From the NCBI GenBank assembly GCA_032433765.1, contig JAVIAB010000059.1, positions 56,716,603 to 56,780,602 on the forward strand: a stretch of DNA of 64,000 nucleotides, given 5' to 3'. The notes beneath the pieces are model-generated. The model worked only from the letters and a program-made list of their open reading frames with translations, was not told where the DNA came from and ran no database searches. Shown in pieces: positions 8,610-19,699 of this stretch (positions are counted from its first letter, which is position 1; each line of letters opens with the position of its first letter). The translations under genes and the position numbers were made by a program. This stretch comes from Megaustenia siamemsis. Lineage: Eukaryota > Mollusca > Gastropoda > Stylommatophora > Ariophantidae.

Positions 8610-10465
8610 GAAATGACAAAGAAATGTCGTTGGTATCCAAGAAAATGTGTCTTTAGAAGTAAAGAAAATGTGTCCCTGAAGGTAAAGAAAAGGTGTTCTT
8701 AGATGTAAAGAAAAGGTGTCCTTAGAAGTAAAAAAGAAGTGTCCTTATTAATGAAAAATATACTAACATCAAAACAAATAACACCAGGGCTAAAACTAAG
8801 AATAGCAAAATGCTACATCTTCTCAATATTCCTGTATGGTGCAGAAACATGGACATTAAACCAGAAAACAGAACAGAAAATTGAAGCCTTTGAAATGTGG
8901 ATTTATAGAAGAATAGGTAGAATTGGATGGAAAGAAAAGAAAACAAACGAGGAAGTTTTAAAACAACTAAAAATGAAAAAAAAGAACTACTAAACACAAT
9001 TAGAGCAAGACAAATGAAATTTTTTGGTCATGTTAAAAGACACATCAGTCTTAAAAAAGTAATATTAGAAGGGAAAATACAAGGTAAATGAGACAGAGGC
9101 AGACCAAGACTAACATGGACGAGTAATATCAAAAGATGGACAAGCTATGACAATCTGCACCATCAAAGCAAGAGACAGAGTGGAATGGCGCTCCATGGTA
9201 GCCAACCTTCGATGCGGAGACGGCACTGAAAGATGATTAGTAATGAAAAGGTATCCTTAGATGTAAAGAGAATGTGTCCTTATTAGTAAAGAATATGTGT
9301 CCTTAAAAGTAAAGAAAGGGTGTCCTTAGATGTAAAGAGAATGTGTCCTTATTTGTAAAGAATAGGTGTCCTTAAAAGTAAAGAAAAGGTATCCTTAGAT
9401 GTAAAGAGAATGTGTCCTTATTAGTAAAGAATATGTGTCATTAAAAGTAAAAAAAAAGGTGTCCTTAGATGCAAAGAAAAGATGTCCTCAGAAGAAAAGA
9501 AAAGGTGTCCTTAGAAGTAAAGAAAAGGTGTCCTCAGAAGAAAAGAAAAGGTGTCCTTAGAAGTAAAGAAAAGGTGTCCTCAGAAGAAAAGAAAAGGTGT
9601 CCTTAGAAGTAAAGAAAAGGTGTCCTTAGAAGTAAAGAAAAGGTGTCCTTAGAAGTAAAGAAAAGGTGTCCTTAGAAGTAAAGAAAAGGTGTCCTCAGAA
9701 GAAAAGAAAAGGTGTCCTTAGAAGTAAAGAAAAGGTGTCCTCAGAAGAAAAGAAAAGGTGTCCTTAGAAGTAAAGAAAAGGTGTCCTCAGAAGTAAAGAA
9801 AAGGTGTTAGAAGTAAAGAAAAGGTGTCCTCGGAAGTAAAGAAAAGGTGTTAGAAGTAAAGAAAATGTGTCCTTAGATGTAAAGAAAAGGTGTCCTCAGA
9901 AGTAAAGAAAAGGTGTCCTTAGATGTAAAGAAAAGGTGTCCTCAGAAGCAAAGAAAATGTGTCCTTAGATGTAAAGAAAAGGTGTCCTCAGAAGTAAAGA
10001 AAAGGTGTCCTCAAAAGTAAAGAAAAGGTGTCCTTATATGTAAAGAAAAGGTGTCCTCAAAAGTAAAGAAAAGGTGTCCTTATATGTAAAGAAAAGGTGT
10101 CCTCAGAAGTAAAGAAAACGTGTCCTTAGATGTAAAGAAAAGGTGTCCTCAGAAGCAAAGAAAAGGTGTCCTTAGATGTAAAGAAAAGGTGTCCTCAAAA
10201 GTAAAGAAAACGTGTCCTTAGATGTAAAGAAAAGGTGTCCTCAGAAGCAAAGAAAAGGTGTCCTTAGATGTAAAGAAAAGGTGTCCTCAGAAGTAAAGAA
10301 AAGGTGTCCTCAAAAGTAAAGAAAAGGTGTCCTTAGATGTAAAGAAAAGGTGTCCTTACATGTAAAGAAAAGGTGTCCTCAAAAGTAAAGAAAAGGTGTC
10401 ATTAGATGTAAAGAAAAGGTGTCCTCAGAAGTAAAGAAAACGTGTCCTTAGATGTAAAGGCCAGG
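8610..10465. repeat. 23-bp minisatellite, roughly 55-60 units, split by a LINE B copy
   Basis: The unit is close to gtaaagaaaaggtgtccttag plus aa, with variants tcctcagaagaaaag, ttagatgtaaag and cctcaaaagtaaag. Alternation of cctcagaag and ccttagatg units gives a 46-bp higher-order period in places. A LINE B fragment (about 8750-9240) interrupts it. The array lies in the G-alpha intron between 8398 and 10876. Confidence 0.92.
8750..9240 (+). mobile_element. LINE family B, 5'-truncated 3' fragment (B1)
   Basis: Encodes the family B C-terminus with breaks: AKCYIFSIFLYGAETWTL, MWIYRRIGRIGWKEKKTNEE, then GRPRLTW and RVEWRS in a shifted frame. An A-run slippage near 8975 and a TGA near 9089 disable it. 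It lies inside the 23-bp minisatellite, so it post-dates at least part of that array. Confidence 0.85.
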
Positions 10466-10875
10466 TACTGTCTGACACTTTAATTACCTAACACTTATCA
10501 AGTCAAACCCAACACTAGAATATGGCAGCCCATTCTAGATTGACCAAGAGAGTGTAAACAGATACGGGAAAGCAAACCCGGGCACAAAAATGTGATAAAG
10601 TCGGATGTATAAAGCCAAAAGTCACAAATATTCCTATAAACTATCATAACTTGAACAAACGCCCTCCTAAAGTGTGTAACTATTCAAAATATAGCAGAAG
10701 GCGTATGTAGAGTAACAGTTACTTCCTTAATCTTCTTTTTAGTGCTAGAAAATTCAATAACTCATACTTTAATTAGTAGATATATCCTCACACAAGACCA
10801 CACATAATATATCATGTATTGTGTATCACAAGGTCGATATCTACACGAAGATAACGGCAACTGTTCCGTCCACAG
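10466..10875. other. G-alpha intron end, unique sequence
   Basis: AT-rich DNA between the minisatellite and the next exon. No repeat or gene is recognised. It ends in the splice acceptor tgttccgtccacag. Confidence 0.5.
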
Positions 10876-11005
10876 ATTATGTGACGTTGATGGCCACTGT
10901 ACCGTCAAGAAAAAGTGGCTTCAAAATTTCGAGAATGTATCCGCTATAATTTTTACAGTCTCTCTCAGCTCGTATGACGTTCCAAGCAGAGATCAGGAAG
11001 AGCAG
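10876..11005 (+). CDS. G-protein alpha subunit, exon with altered switch II (130 bp)
   Basis: Starts in phase with the preceding exon (AG|A = Arg) and reads LCDVDGHCTVKKKW, QNFENVSAIIFTVS and LSSYDVPSRDQEEQ. The G-alpha family has DVGGQ followed by RSERKKW here. In this exon the second Gly of that motif is Asp (GAT 10889-10891) and the catalytic Gln is His (CAC 10895-10897). The RSER stretch, which contacts beta-gamma and effectors, is also replaced. The following KKW, AIIF and YD core is well kept. Acceptor tccacag before 10876, donor CAG|GTATTG after 11005; 130 bp is the expected length for this exon. The frame has no stops. Loss of the Gln is expected to weaken GTP hydrolysis (inference). 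Confidence 0.9.
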
Positions 11006-11274
11006 GTATTGATCTATGTTGTTCCCCATTTTCCAAAGATTGTTTCGTTACGGCAGGAAACATCACTATATAGATGATGTTTGTCCCTGCTAATTAGACC
11101 TATAGAACGTGTATGGGGTTTTCCCCAGAGGATATCCTGCTAATAACCAAGTATTTATTTTTAGCCCGATCATTATTTCGAGATCCTTCATTGGATAATT
11201 TAATGAAGTCAACACTTTTGGGATTGGTGTATTAGACACTGTTTGTTCTTGATGATTTTGATGTTTGTTTGATT

Positions 11275-11600
11275 GCGTTCGCCAGCTTTATATATCTAGT
11301 AAAGTCCCAAGGGACTAAATTTTGCTTGAATATCACTCTAATATCATTCTAATATCACTCTAATATCACTCTAATATCCCTCAAATATCACTCGAATATC
11401 ACTCAAAAATCCCTCTAATATCATTCTAATATCATTCTAATATCACTCTAATACCCCTCAAATATCACATTGTTCACACTCGCAGCAGTGTGCTCAGGTG
11501 TCCCTTGTCCTACAGCCAGATGTTCTCCAACTTGAGATATACCCTCACATTTTTTATCGTCGAGAGTTTAATATTCCAGGTGGATTTGTTGTCCTATTGA
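11275..11600 (-). mobile_element. short repeat family L, damaged copy
   Basis: Shares with 60370-60720 and 51710-51885 the phrases cgccagctt, gtcccaagggact, gaattttgc-like text, a gtgtgctcaggtgtccct-like block and a tcatattttttccgtcgat-like block. A short tandem array at 11335-11465 splits it. Family L carries a tRNA-like end in its complete copies. Confidence 0.55.
11335..11465. repeat. 12-bp tandem repeat, about 11 units
   Basis: Repeated aatatcactcta with variants atcattct and atccctca. It sits inside a family L copy. Confidence 0.85.
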
Positions 11601-11609
11601 TTCGTGGCA

Positions 11610-11855
11610 GCCATTTTCGGCCTACTTTTTTCGATGTCGAACTGCCAAGGGATCTTTAACGTGCGCACAATGCACACGGGATTTCTTTTTTTCTCCTCAT
11701 CTTTCGAGTCGGCTTGGCATCAAATCTCACTATCCAGAGACCAGAGTAGGCTCATTTTTTGTTCCTATTTTCACCGCTTGTGGTAGGAATCAAAGACTGG
11801 TCCTCACTGGCCAAGGGCCGACGTCTTACCTCTAAGACCACCCAGGCCCCACGTT
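11610..11855 (-). mobile_element. tRNA-derived short repeat, family M
   Basis: On the - strand it begins with a tRNA-like head (A-box-like tggtcttagaggtaagacg, then a B-box-like tttgattcc) and continues into a body whose + strand reads ctgccaagggatctttaac, gtgcgcacaatgcac. A second copy lies at 33400-33575. Confidence 0.6.
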
Positions 11856-11929
11856 CTTCAGGATAATCACAGTAGCTATTTAAATTATAATTAAACATTC
11901 TAGTTCAGCTAGTGATCCAAGTGGTTTTG

Positions 11930-11935
<6 letters not shown>

Positions 11936-11982
<47 letters not shown>
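11936..11982. repeat. (CT)n microsatellite
   Basis: An almost pure ct dinucleotide run of about 47 bases. Confidence 0.95.
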
Positions 11983-11987
<5 letters not shown>

Positions 11988-12204
11988 CAAGTCTTAATCA
12001 GAGTAGGATTCCAGACTCTCTTATGAAGTCAGCTGTCTGTTTAAGCGATTCAATTGCCCCATATAGTTTCTCTTCCAGGGAGGTGGATGTGGACCACATT
12101 GTTCTTCTCAGGTCTGTGTACTGGGGGCAATCCTGTAGAACATGTTTTGTAGTCATATTGTTGAGTTTACAGTGGCATAGGCTGATTGTACCTATTTTGA
12201 ATTT
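11983..12204 (-). mobile_element. LINE family E, C-terminal fragment (E1)
   Basis: On the - strand it encodes FKIGTISLCHCKLNN, TTKHVLQDCPQYTDLR and a tail ending FIRESGILL. This is the zinc-binding C-terminus that follows RNase H in jockey/I-type LINEs. The same sequence occurs at 34085-34420 and 53160-53440. An S1 SINE inserted at 12205; E sequence resumes only briefly at 12464-12480. Confidence 0.8.
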
Positions 12205-12463
12205 CTTTCTTTTTTCTTTTACCCCCGTCACGCCAAGTGGAGTATAGGGAATATGGTGTTAGTGACCATAAATTTTACAGACCTTCAGCACATGATTTTT
12301 GGGGTAATGTGGTCGGTATTACGCCCATGCCGCTTCACTTTCCCAGAAAAAAAATCCGGTACCCATTAAAGGCTGGGTGAACCCGGAAGCCGTCGGTTGG
12401 GATCGAACCCTTCCCCCTTGTCTTTTGTAGTCCAGTTCACTAACCACTGAGCTATCGCGGCTC
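12205..12463 (-). mobile_element. SINE S1, copy b
   Basis: Full-length reverse copy with the tRNA-like head at its right end (gggatcgaaccc; cactgagctatcgcgg) and the pyrimidine-rich tail complement at its left. It is flanked by a 14-bp duplication, cctattttgaattt, at 12191-12204 and 12464-12477. It interrupts LINE E copy E1. Confidence 0.93.
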
Positions 12464-12589
12464 CCTATTTTGAATTTGGTACCTGTTAAAACGTTACACC
12501 GTGTTCTGCGCCAGTGCAGTTTTGTATTTAAACATGTCCAGAAGTGGGTAGATTGCCGTCACTCTTCAAATGTTTGGGAGTATTTTTAC

Positions 12590-12780
12590 TTTAAAAAAGA
12601 ACTAGTAATTTCTTCTATTTTTTTCATAAGTGTTTGTTTTAGCATTTCTTTTAATAATTAAAGGGTTCCTCCACAAATTAAGACGTGATGTATGAGGAAT
12701 ATAATGTTAGTGTCCATATTTATTTTTCAAAGACAAATTACACATATTATTCGGGTGATGTGGTCGGTATTATACTATAA
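12590..12780 (-). mobile_element. diverged S1-like SINE, truncated, with flanking duplicate
   Basis: Contains gtgtccatatttatt, cacatattattcgggtgatg and tggtcggtatta, a diverged S1 body. Its left flank (tgtttgttttagcatttctt, attaaagggttcctccac) is repeated at 13340-13400 before a longer copy of the same SINE. The two copies now enclose LINE B2. Confidence 0.6.
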
Positions 12781-13322
12781 CCAGTGTTGGAAAATGTAAA
12801 ACTGAAATAAACAAAAGAATAGGAATGGCAAAAAGTAATTTTAATGTCATGAAGAACATACTAACATCAAAACAAATAACACCAGGGCTAAAACTAACAA
12901 TAGCTAAATGTTATGTCTTCTCAACATTTCTATATGGTACAGAAACATGGACATTAAACTAGAAAACAGAACATAGAATTAAAGCTTATGAAATGTGGAT
13001 ATTTAGAGGAATAGGTAGAATTGGATGGAAGGAAAAGAAAACATGGAAGAAAAAGAAAACAAACGATGAAGTATTAAAACAACTAAAAATGAAAAGAGAA
13101 CTACTAAACACAATTCAAACAAGACAAATGCGATTTTTGGGCCATGTTAAAAGACACAACAGCCTACTAAAAGTAATCTTGGAGGGGAAAACACAAGGCA
13201 GACCAAGACTAACATGGACGAGTAACATCAAAAGATGGACAAATCAGCCTATGACAACCTGCACCATCAAAGCAAGAGACAGAGCAGAATGGCAAAGATG
13301 GCACTCGATGATGATGATGAGT
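12781..13322 (+). mobile_element. LINE family B, 3' fragment (B2)
   Basis: Encodes ETWTLN, then MWIFRGIGRIGWKEKK, KRELLNTIQTRQMRFLGHVK, GRPRLTWTSNIKRWT and RAEWQRWHS, ending in a (ATG)n tail. A short internal duplication of KKTWKKKKT is specific to this copy. Stop codons are present upstream. Confidence 0.85.
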
Positions 13323-13329
13323 TTCATCT

Positions 13330-13675
13330 AATTTGTAAAAGGTTTTTGTTTTAGCATTTCTTCTAACAATTAAACGGTTCCTCCACAAATTAAACGGTTC
13401 TTCCACAAATTAAACGGTTCCTCCACAAATTAAACGGTTCCTCCACAAATTAAAATGTGATGTATGACGAATATAATGTTAATGTCCACATTTTTTTAAA
13501 GACAAATTACGCATATTATTCGAGTAATGTGGTCGGTATTACGTCAAGTCGCTCTATTTTCCTAGGAAAAACCCTTAAACTTTTATGGCTGGGTGAACAT
13601 GGGTGTCGTCGATCTGAATCGAACCAGCCCTCCTGTCAATAGTAGTAGAGTTCACTAACAACCGAGCTACATATG
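13330..13675 (-). mobile_element. diverged S1-like SINE with 21-bp tandem expansion
   Basis: Four units of ttcctccacaaattaaacgg (13378-13450) lead into a SINE body (gtaatgtggtcggtattacg; ggctgggtgaac) and a reversed tRNA-like head (ttcactaacaaccgagctac). It pairs with 12590-12780. Confidence 0.65.
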
Positions 13676-13679
13676 CCAC

Positions 13680-13985
13680 GTTAGTGTTTATAAATCATGG
13701 TTGTGTACAGGGCGGGATTGCTTGTGTACTATCGTTATCACTAAGCTATTTGTTGTTTCACTACTTTTTGTTAGGTTTGCTTAATAATACTTTGATCAAA
13801 CAAGTGATGATTGCAGAGGGCAAAGTGAAATAGTTGCGTGAGGCAACTAATTCTATAAAATGCTCTAAATGACTTGTGAAGGAATCATCGGCGAGTTGGA
13901 GGCGCCATGACCTCCTTCCAGGGTAGATGCGCCCCGTTGGCCTAAATATGGCAATCCATCTAAAAGGTCGACTCCGATTATAAAT
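13680..13985. other. non-genic stretch
   Basis: Unique-looking DNA with a short GC-rich part near 13890-13990. I see no gene. Confidence 0.4.
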
Positions 13986-13989
13986 CCTT

Positions 13990-14335
13990 TCTACGGGGAC
14001 TGGAGGGTCTCGAGGCATGACGCCGGTTTCGAGACAGCGAGGTTGTGAGTTCAAATCCCGGCTTTACCAGTTGTGATCTTTATTTTTTATTTCTCTTTGC
14101 CGCAACCACCTCTGGTCTCGGCAGCAAGGCCCGGCTTGAAACGCCAATTAGTCATGGACGGAAAAAAATATGAGTACCTCCGAAGACATTGTTATCTTCC
14201 TGTGTCGCGCCACAGGAACACCAGTGAACACCAGTGCACACGGCTGCCAGGGAAAAATGGATTAACATGCAGAATGCAGTTCCTAGTCGCTAGGGACTTC
14301 GTCAGAGGTGAAAGCTTATGAAAGCAATAATAAAA
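13990..14335 (+). mobile_element. tRNA-derived short repeat, family L, complete copy
   Basis: The head has an A-box-like ggtctcgaggcatgacg and a B-box-like gtgagttcaaatcccgg. The body includes accacctctggtctcggcag, atgagtacctccgaag and cagggaaaaatggattaac, and ends tcagaggtgaaagctt before an A-rich tail. It is the reverse complement of the copy at 60370-60720. Confidence 0.75.
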
Positions 14336-14529
14336 AAAAATCTCTTCTGGCTAGCGGGTATACGGTTCACGGAGAAGGCTTCGGGAGTAAACCCTTAGGA
14401 AATATCCTGAGATGGAGTGCCTAAGGCAGTTCAGTGTTGGCTTCTACATTATCTGACATATCCTGCGACACAGTTGGGACTAAATTGTTTTGGCCCTGTC
14501 AGACATTTGCATAGATTTTCTGCGTAGAG

Positions 14530-17065
14530 AGAAGAAAGGTGTGGCCTATGCTGGGCTTCGTGGAAAGAAGAAACATGCTGGATGCGCTTGGCTGTGTGGA
14601 GAGAAGGAACATGCTGGAAGCGCTTGGCTGTGTGGAGAGAAGAAACATGCTGGATGAGCTCGGCTGTGTGGAGAGAAGAAACATATTGTATGTGCTAGGC
14701 TGCGTGGAGAGAAGAAACATGCTGGAAGCGCTTGGCTGTGTGGAGAGAAGAAACATGCTGGATGAGCTCGGCTGTGTGGAGAGAAGAAACATATTGTATG
14801 TGCTAGGCTGCGTGGAGAGAAGAAACATGCTGGAAGCGCTTGGCTGTGTGGAGAGAAGAAACATGCTGGAAGCGCTTGGCTGTGTGGAGAGAAGAAACAT
14901 GCTGGATGAGCTCGGCTGTGTGGAGAGAAGAAACATGCTGGATGAGCTCGGCTGTGTGGAGAGAAGAAACATGTTGTATGTGCTCGGTTGTGTGGAGAGA
15001 AGAAACATGCTGGATGAGCTCGGCTGTGTGGAGAGAAGAAACATGTTGTATGGGCTCGGCTGTGTGGAGAGAAGAAACATGTTGTATGTGCTCGATTGTG
15101 TGGAGAGAAGAAACATGTTGTATGGGCTCGGCTGTGTGGAGAGAAGAAACATGTTGTATGGGCTCGGCTGCCTTGATAGAAGAAAATTTTTGCATGGGCT
15201 CGGCTGTGTGGAGAGAAGAAACATGTTGTATGGGCTCGGCTGTGTGGAGAGAAGAAACATGTTGTATGTGCTCGATTGTGTGGAGAGAAGAAACATGTTG
15301 TATGTGCTCGGCTGTGTGGAGAGAAGAATCATGTTGGATGCGCTCGGCTGTGTGGAGAGAAGAAACATGTTGCATGGGCTCGGCTGCCTTGATAGAAGAA
15401 AATTTTTGCATGGGCTCGGCTGCATGGAGAGAAGAAACATGATGCATACGTTCGGCTGTGTGGAGAGAAGACGTATGGGCTCGGCTGCGTGGAGAGAAGA
15501 AACATATTGTATGTGCCAGGCTGCGTGGAGAGAAGAAACATGTTGGATGCGCTCGATTGTGTGGAGAGAAGAATCATGTTGGATGGGCTCGGCTGTGTGG
15601 AGAGAAGGAACGTGTTGTATGGGCTCGGCTGTGTGGAGAGAAGGAACGTGTTGTATGGGCTCGGCTGTGTGGAGAAAAGAATCATGTTGGATGCGCTCGG
15701 TTGCGTGGAGAGAAGAAACGTGTTGAATGCGCTCGGCTGTGTAGAGAGAAGGAACGTGTTGTATGGGCTTGGCTGTGTGGAGAGAAGAAACGTGTTGTAT
15801 GTGCTCGGCTGTGTGGAGAGAAGAAACATGTTGTATGTGCTCGGCTGTGTGGAGAGAAGAAACGTGTTGTATGTGATTGGCTGTGTGGAGAGAAGAAACA
15901 TGTTGTATGGGCTCGGCTGCCTTGATAGAAGAAAATTGTTGCATGGGCTCGGCTGCATGGAGAGAAGAAACATGATGCATACGTTCGGCTGTGTGGAGAG
16001 AAGACGTATGGGCTCGGCTGCGTGGAGAGAAGAAACATGATGCATACGTTCGGCTGTGTGGAGAGAAGACGTATGGGCTCGGCTGCGTGGCGAGAAGAAA
16101 CATGTTGTATGAGCTCGGATGCATGGAGAGAAGAAACATGTTGTATGGGCTCGGCTGCGTGGAGAGAAGAAATATGTTGTATGGGCTCGGCTGTGTGGAG
16201 AGAAGAAACATGTTGTATGGGTTGGCTGTGTGGAGAGAAGAAACATGTTGTATGCGCTCGGCTGTGTGGAGAGAAGAAACATGTTGTATGGGCTCGGCTG
16301 TGTGGAGAGAAGAAACGTGTTGTATGTGCTCGGCTGTGTGGAGAGAAGAAACATGTTGTATGTGCTCGGCTGTGTGGAGAGAAGAAACGTGTTGTATGTG
16401 CTTGGCTGTGTGGAGAGAAAAAACATGTTGTATGGGCTCGGCTGCCTTGATAGAAGAAAATTGTTGCATGGGCTCGGCTGCATGGAGAGAAGAAACATGA
16501 TGCATACGTTCGGCTGTGTGGAGAGAAGACGTATGGGCTCGGCTGCGTGGCGAGAAGAAACATGATGCATACGTTCGGCTGTGTGGAGAGAAGACGTATG
16601 GGCTCGGCTGCGTGGCGAGAAGAAACATCTTGTATGAGCTCGGATGCATGGAGAGAAGAAACATGTTGTATGGGCTCGGCTGTGTGGAGAGAAGAAACAT
16701 GTTGTATTGGGTTGGCTGTGTGGAGAGAAGAAACATGTTGTATGGGCTCGGCTGCCTTGATAGAAGAAAATTGTTGCATGGGCTCGGCTGCATGGAGAGA
16801 AGAAACATGATGCATACGTTCGGCTGTGTGGAGAGAAGACGTATGGGCTCGGCTGCGTGGTGAGAAGAAACATGTTGTATGGGCTCGGCTGTGTGGAGAG
16901 AAGAAACATGTTGTATGGGGTTGGCTGCATGGAGAGAAGAAACATGTTGTATGGGGTTGGCTGAGTGGAGAGAAGAGACATGTTGTATGGGGTTGGCTGC
17001 ATGGAGAGAAGAAACATGTTGTATGGGGTTGGCTGAGTGGAGAGAAGAGACATGTTGCATGGGTA
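14530..17065. repeat. 36-bp minisatellite, about 70 units
   Basis: The consensus reads ctcggctgtgtggagagaag, aaacatgttgtatggg. Because 36 is a multiple of 3 and the unit has no stop in several frames, both strands show very long apparent ORFs (up to 856 codons on the -). Variant blocks (ccttgatagaagaaaattgt; atgatgcatacgttcgg) recur together near 15170-15500, 15910-16090, 16440-16620 and 16750-16860, indicating duplication of multi-unit blocks. It lies in the large G-alpha intron. Confidence 0.95.
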
Positions 17066-17299
17066 ACATATAGGTTGTTGTCTCTTATTTGTCTTCTGCC
17101 CAAGATTGCGCAGTGGAGAGGTTTAAACGGAAGAAATGAAACAAATAATATTTCCTAGAGGCGCTGAAAAATCCAGAGTCCACTAAGTATAACGTAGGCT
17201 ACTAGATAACTAAATTAGATCAAACACTGCTCCGATACTTCTCGATTTTAGTAGATGATGAAGTGTTTGCTTACTGTTAGTTCCAGTAGCTTACTGGTT

Positions 17300-17800
17300 G
17301 TACATACATCGATGGTTATGGTTAGTCGAAGGCCCCGGTATCACTGCAAACGATTTAAAATTCATAACTGCTCAACCACCCGTACCAGTGGAACCATCTA
17401 AATTAAAACTTATCTCAGCTGAGAACAAAGAAAGGCAGCAACAGTCCTCGTCATAGCAGTCTCAACACAAGCCAAAAGACATAAGACCAAGCAGCACAGA
17501 AAGTGAACGCAGCTGAATTGTTCTTCGTCATACGATATCATCATTCATCGTAAGCAATAGGAATATCGAAACACGATCCGGGTGAAAAACACAGCTCACG
17601 GCGTGCATAGAGCACTAAACTCAGTGGCTCCGACAGCAAGCCGGGCTTGGAATATGAGGAAACTTCAACAAGGAACACTTTTCAGACTGAGCATCCATCA
17701 ATCGTTCCTGTCGCCTATCCGCCATATTGACCGGAAGTCCAATATATCTAACAACACATATGTGCACGTTACACACTTATTTGTTCGACGCTGTACTTCA
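17300..17800 (+). repeat. unclassified repeat H, copy 1
   Basis: Matches 37134-37787 over most of its length: ggttatggttagtcgaaggc, cggtatcactgcaaac, atacgatatcatcattcatc, gtaagcaat and atgaggaaact. Its right end passes into the 71-bp array. No reading frame of note and no terminal inverted repeats seen. Confidence 0.8.
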
Positions 17801-17820
17801 AAATGTTACCATTGCAAGAC

Positions 17821-18957
17821 AGCACTTGCACTCACACCAGGGGTCGACATCCAACATACAATGGTGGAACGTCAACAAGACCCCGCCCTTGTTCACTTGC
17901 ACTCACACCAGGGGTCGACATCCAACATACAATGGTGGAACGTCAACAAGACCCCGCCCTTGTTCACTTGCACTCACACCAGGGGTCGACATCCAACATA
18001 CAATGGTGGAACGTCAACAAGACCCCGCCCTTGTTCACTTGCACTCACACCAGGGGTCGACATCCAACATACAATGGTGGAACGTCAACAAGACCCCGCC
18101 CTTGTTCACTTGCACTCACACCAGGGGTCGACATCCAACATACAATGGTGGAACGTCAACAAGACCCCGCCCTTGTTCACTTGCACTCACACCAGGGGTC
18201 GACATCCAACATACAATGGTGGAACGTCTACAAGACCCCGCCCTTGTTCACTTGCACTCACACCAGGGGTCGACATCCAACATACAATGGTGGAACGTCA
18301 ACAAGACCCCGCCCTTGTTCACTTGCACTCACACCAGGGGTCGACATCCAACATACAATGGTGGAACGTCTACAAGACCCCGCCCTTGTTCACTTGCACT
18401 CACACCAGGGGTCGACATCCAACATACAATGGTGGAACGTCTACAAGACCCCGCCCTTGTTCACTTGCACTCACACCAGGGGTCGACAGCCAACATACAA
18501 TGGTGGAACGTCAACAAGACCCCGCCCTTGTTCACTTGCACTCACACCAGGGGTCGACATCCAACATACAATGGTGGAACGTCAACAAGACCCCGCCCTT
18601 GTTCACTTGCACTCACACCAGGGGTCGACATCCAACATACAATGGTGGAACGTCTACAAGACCCCGCCCTTGTTCACTTGCACTCACACCAGGGGTCGAC
18701 ATCCAACATACAATGGTGGAACGTCAACAAGACCCCGCCCTTGTTCACTTGCACTCACACCAGGGGTCGACATCCAACATACAATGGTGGAACGTCAACA
18801 AGACCCCGCCCTTGTTCACTTGCACTCACACCAGGGGTCGACATCCAACATACAATGGTGGAACGTCTACAAGACCCCGCCCTTGTTCACTTGCACTCAC
18901 ACCAGGGGTCGACATCCAACATACAATGGTGGAACGTCTACAAGACCCCGCCCTTGT
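17821..18957. repeat. 71-bp minisatellite, 16 nearly identical units
   Basis: The unit runs acttgcactcacaccagggg, tcgacatccaacatacaatg, gtggaacgtcaacaagaccc, cgcccttgttc. Units differ almost only at one A/T site (gtcaacaag or gtctacaag). In order they read AAAAATATTAATAATT, and unit 10 also has gacagcc. The unit has no stop in any + frame, so all three frames stay open across the array. High identity implies recent expansion or gene conversion. Confidence 0.97.
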
Positions 18958-19392
18958 TTCTGCCTACTGTCCCCACTAGACCCAACAACAGAAGGTCAGG
19001 TAATCGGCTCTTCGCTGCCAGGCTTGATGAACCAAAGTAGGCACAGACAGGGCCGGCTCAAGGTACTGGCAACTCGAGTAGTTGCCCGGGGCACGTCATG
19101 TGCTTAGGGGCGGCATCAAGGTTCTGCCCCCCCCCCCCAAAAAAAAAAATTAAAAATAATACAGAAAACATTAAAAGGGAGTGGAGTTCAACTTGCAGAG
19201 GGCGCCAGCAGCAATAGAATCGTCTCTGGACACATGCAAAACAGCATCAGAACTAAGAAATGCAGAAAAAGTACCAAATAGATCAGAGCTAAACCTTGAA
19301 GATAAAGTAAAAAATTATTATAAGAACTACTAAACTTTGAAGGTAAAATACACATTTATTTAAAGAACTAAACTTTGAAAGTAAGGTACAAA
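18958..19392. other. G-alpha intron, non-genic
   Basis: Contains ggccggctcaaggtactggc and a C-run/A-run at 19120-19150, followed by diffuse repeats of aaactttgaaggtaaa. No gene recognised. Confidence 0.4.
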
Positions 19393-19651
19393 GTAAAGTA
19401 AAAGTAAAGTACCCCCGTCACGCCAAGTGGCGTATAGGGAATATGGTGTTAGTGACCATAAATTTTACACACCCTCGGCACATGATTTTTGGGGTAATGT
19501 TGTCGGTATTACGTCGTGCCGCTTTACTTTCCCAGAAAAATATCCGGTACTAATTTAATGCTAGGTGAACCGGAATCCGTCAGTTGGGATCGAACCCTAC
19601 CTCTTGTCCTTTGTCATCCAGTTCACTAACCACTGAGGTATCGCGGCTCCC
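19393..19651 (-). mobile_element. SINE S1, copy c
   Basis: Full-length reverse copy (acccccgtcacgccaagtgg to cactgaggtatcgcggct). A 10-bp duplication, aaggtacaaa, lies at 19383-19392 and 19652-19661. It sits among degenerate units of the following minisatellite. Confidence 0.9.
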
Positions 19652-19699
19652 AAGGTACAAAAACTACATGCAAATTAAAATGTGAAGGTAAATTATACA

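Noticed and set aside
8610..10465. Regular repeats considered as a CRISPR array
   Set aside because: Units are contiguous without unique spacers, no cas genes, and the genome is eukaryotic.
14499..17158. Long reading frames on both strands (up to 856 codons)
   Set aside because: They follow exactly the 36-bp minisatellite; period divisible by three and a stop-free unit explain them.
17582..19107. Three overlapping frames of 434-465 codons
   Set aside because: Each cycles through the same 71-bp unit in a different phase; no start context, splice structure or family similarity.
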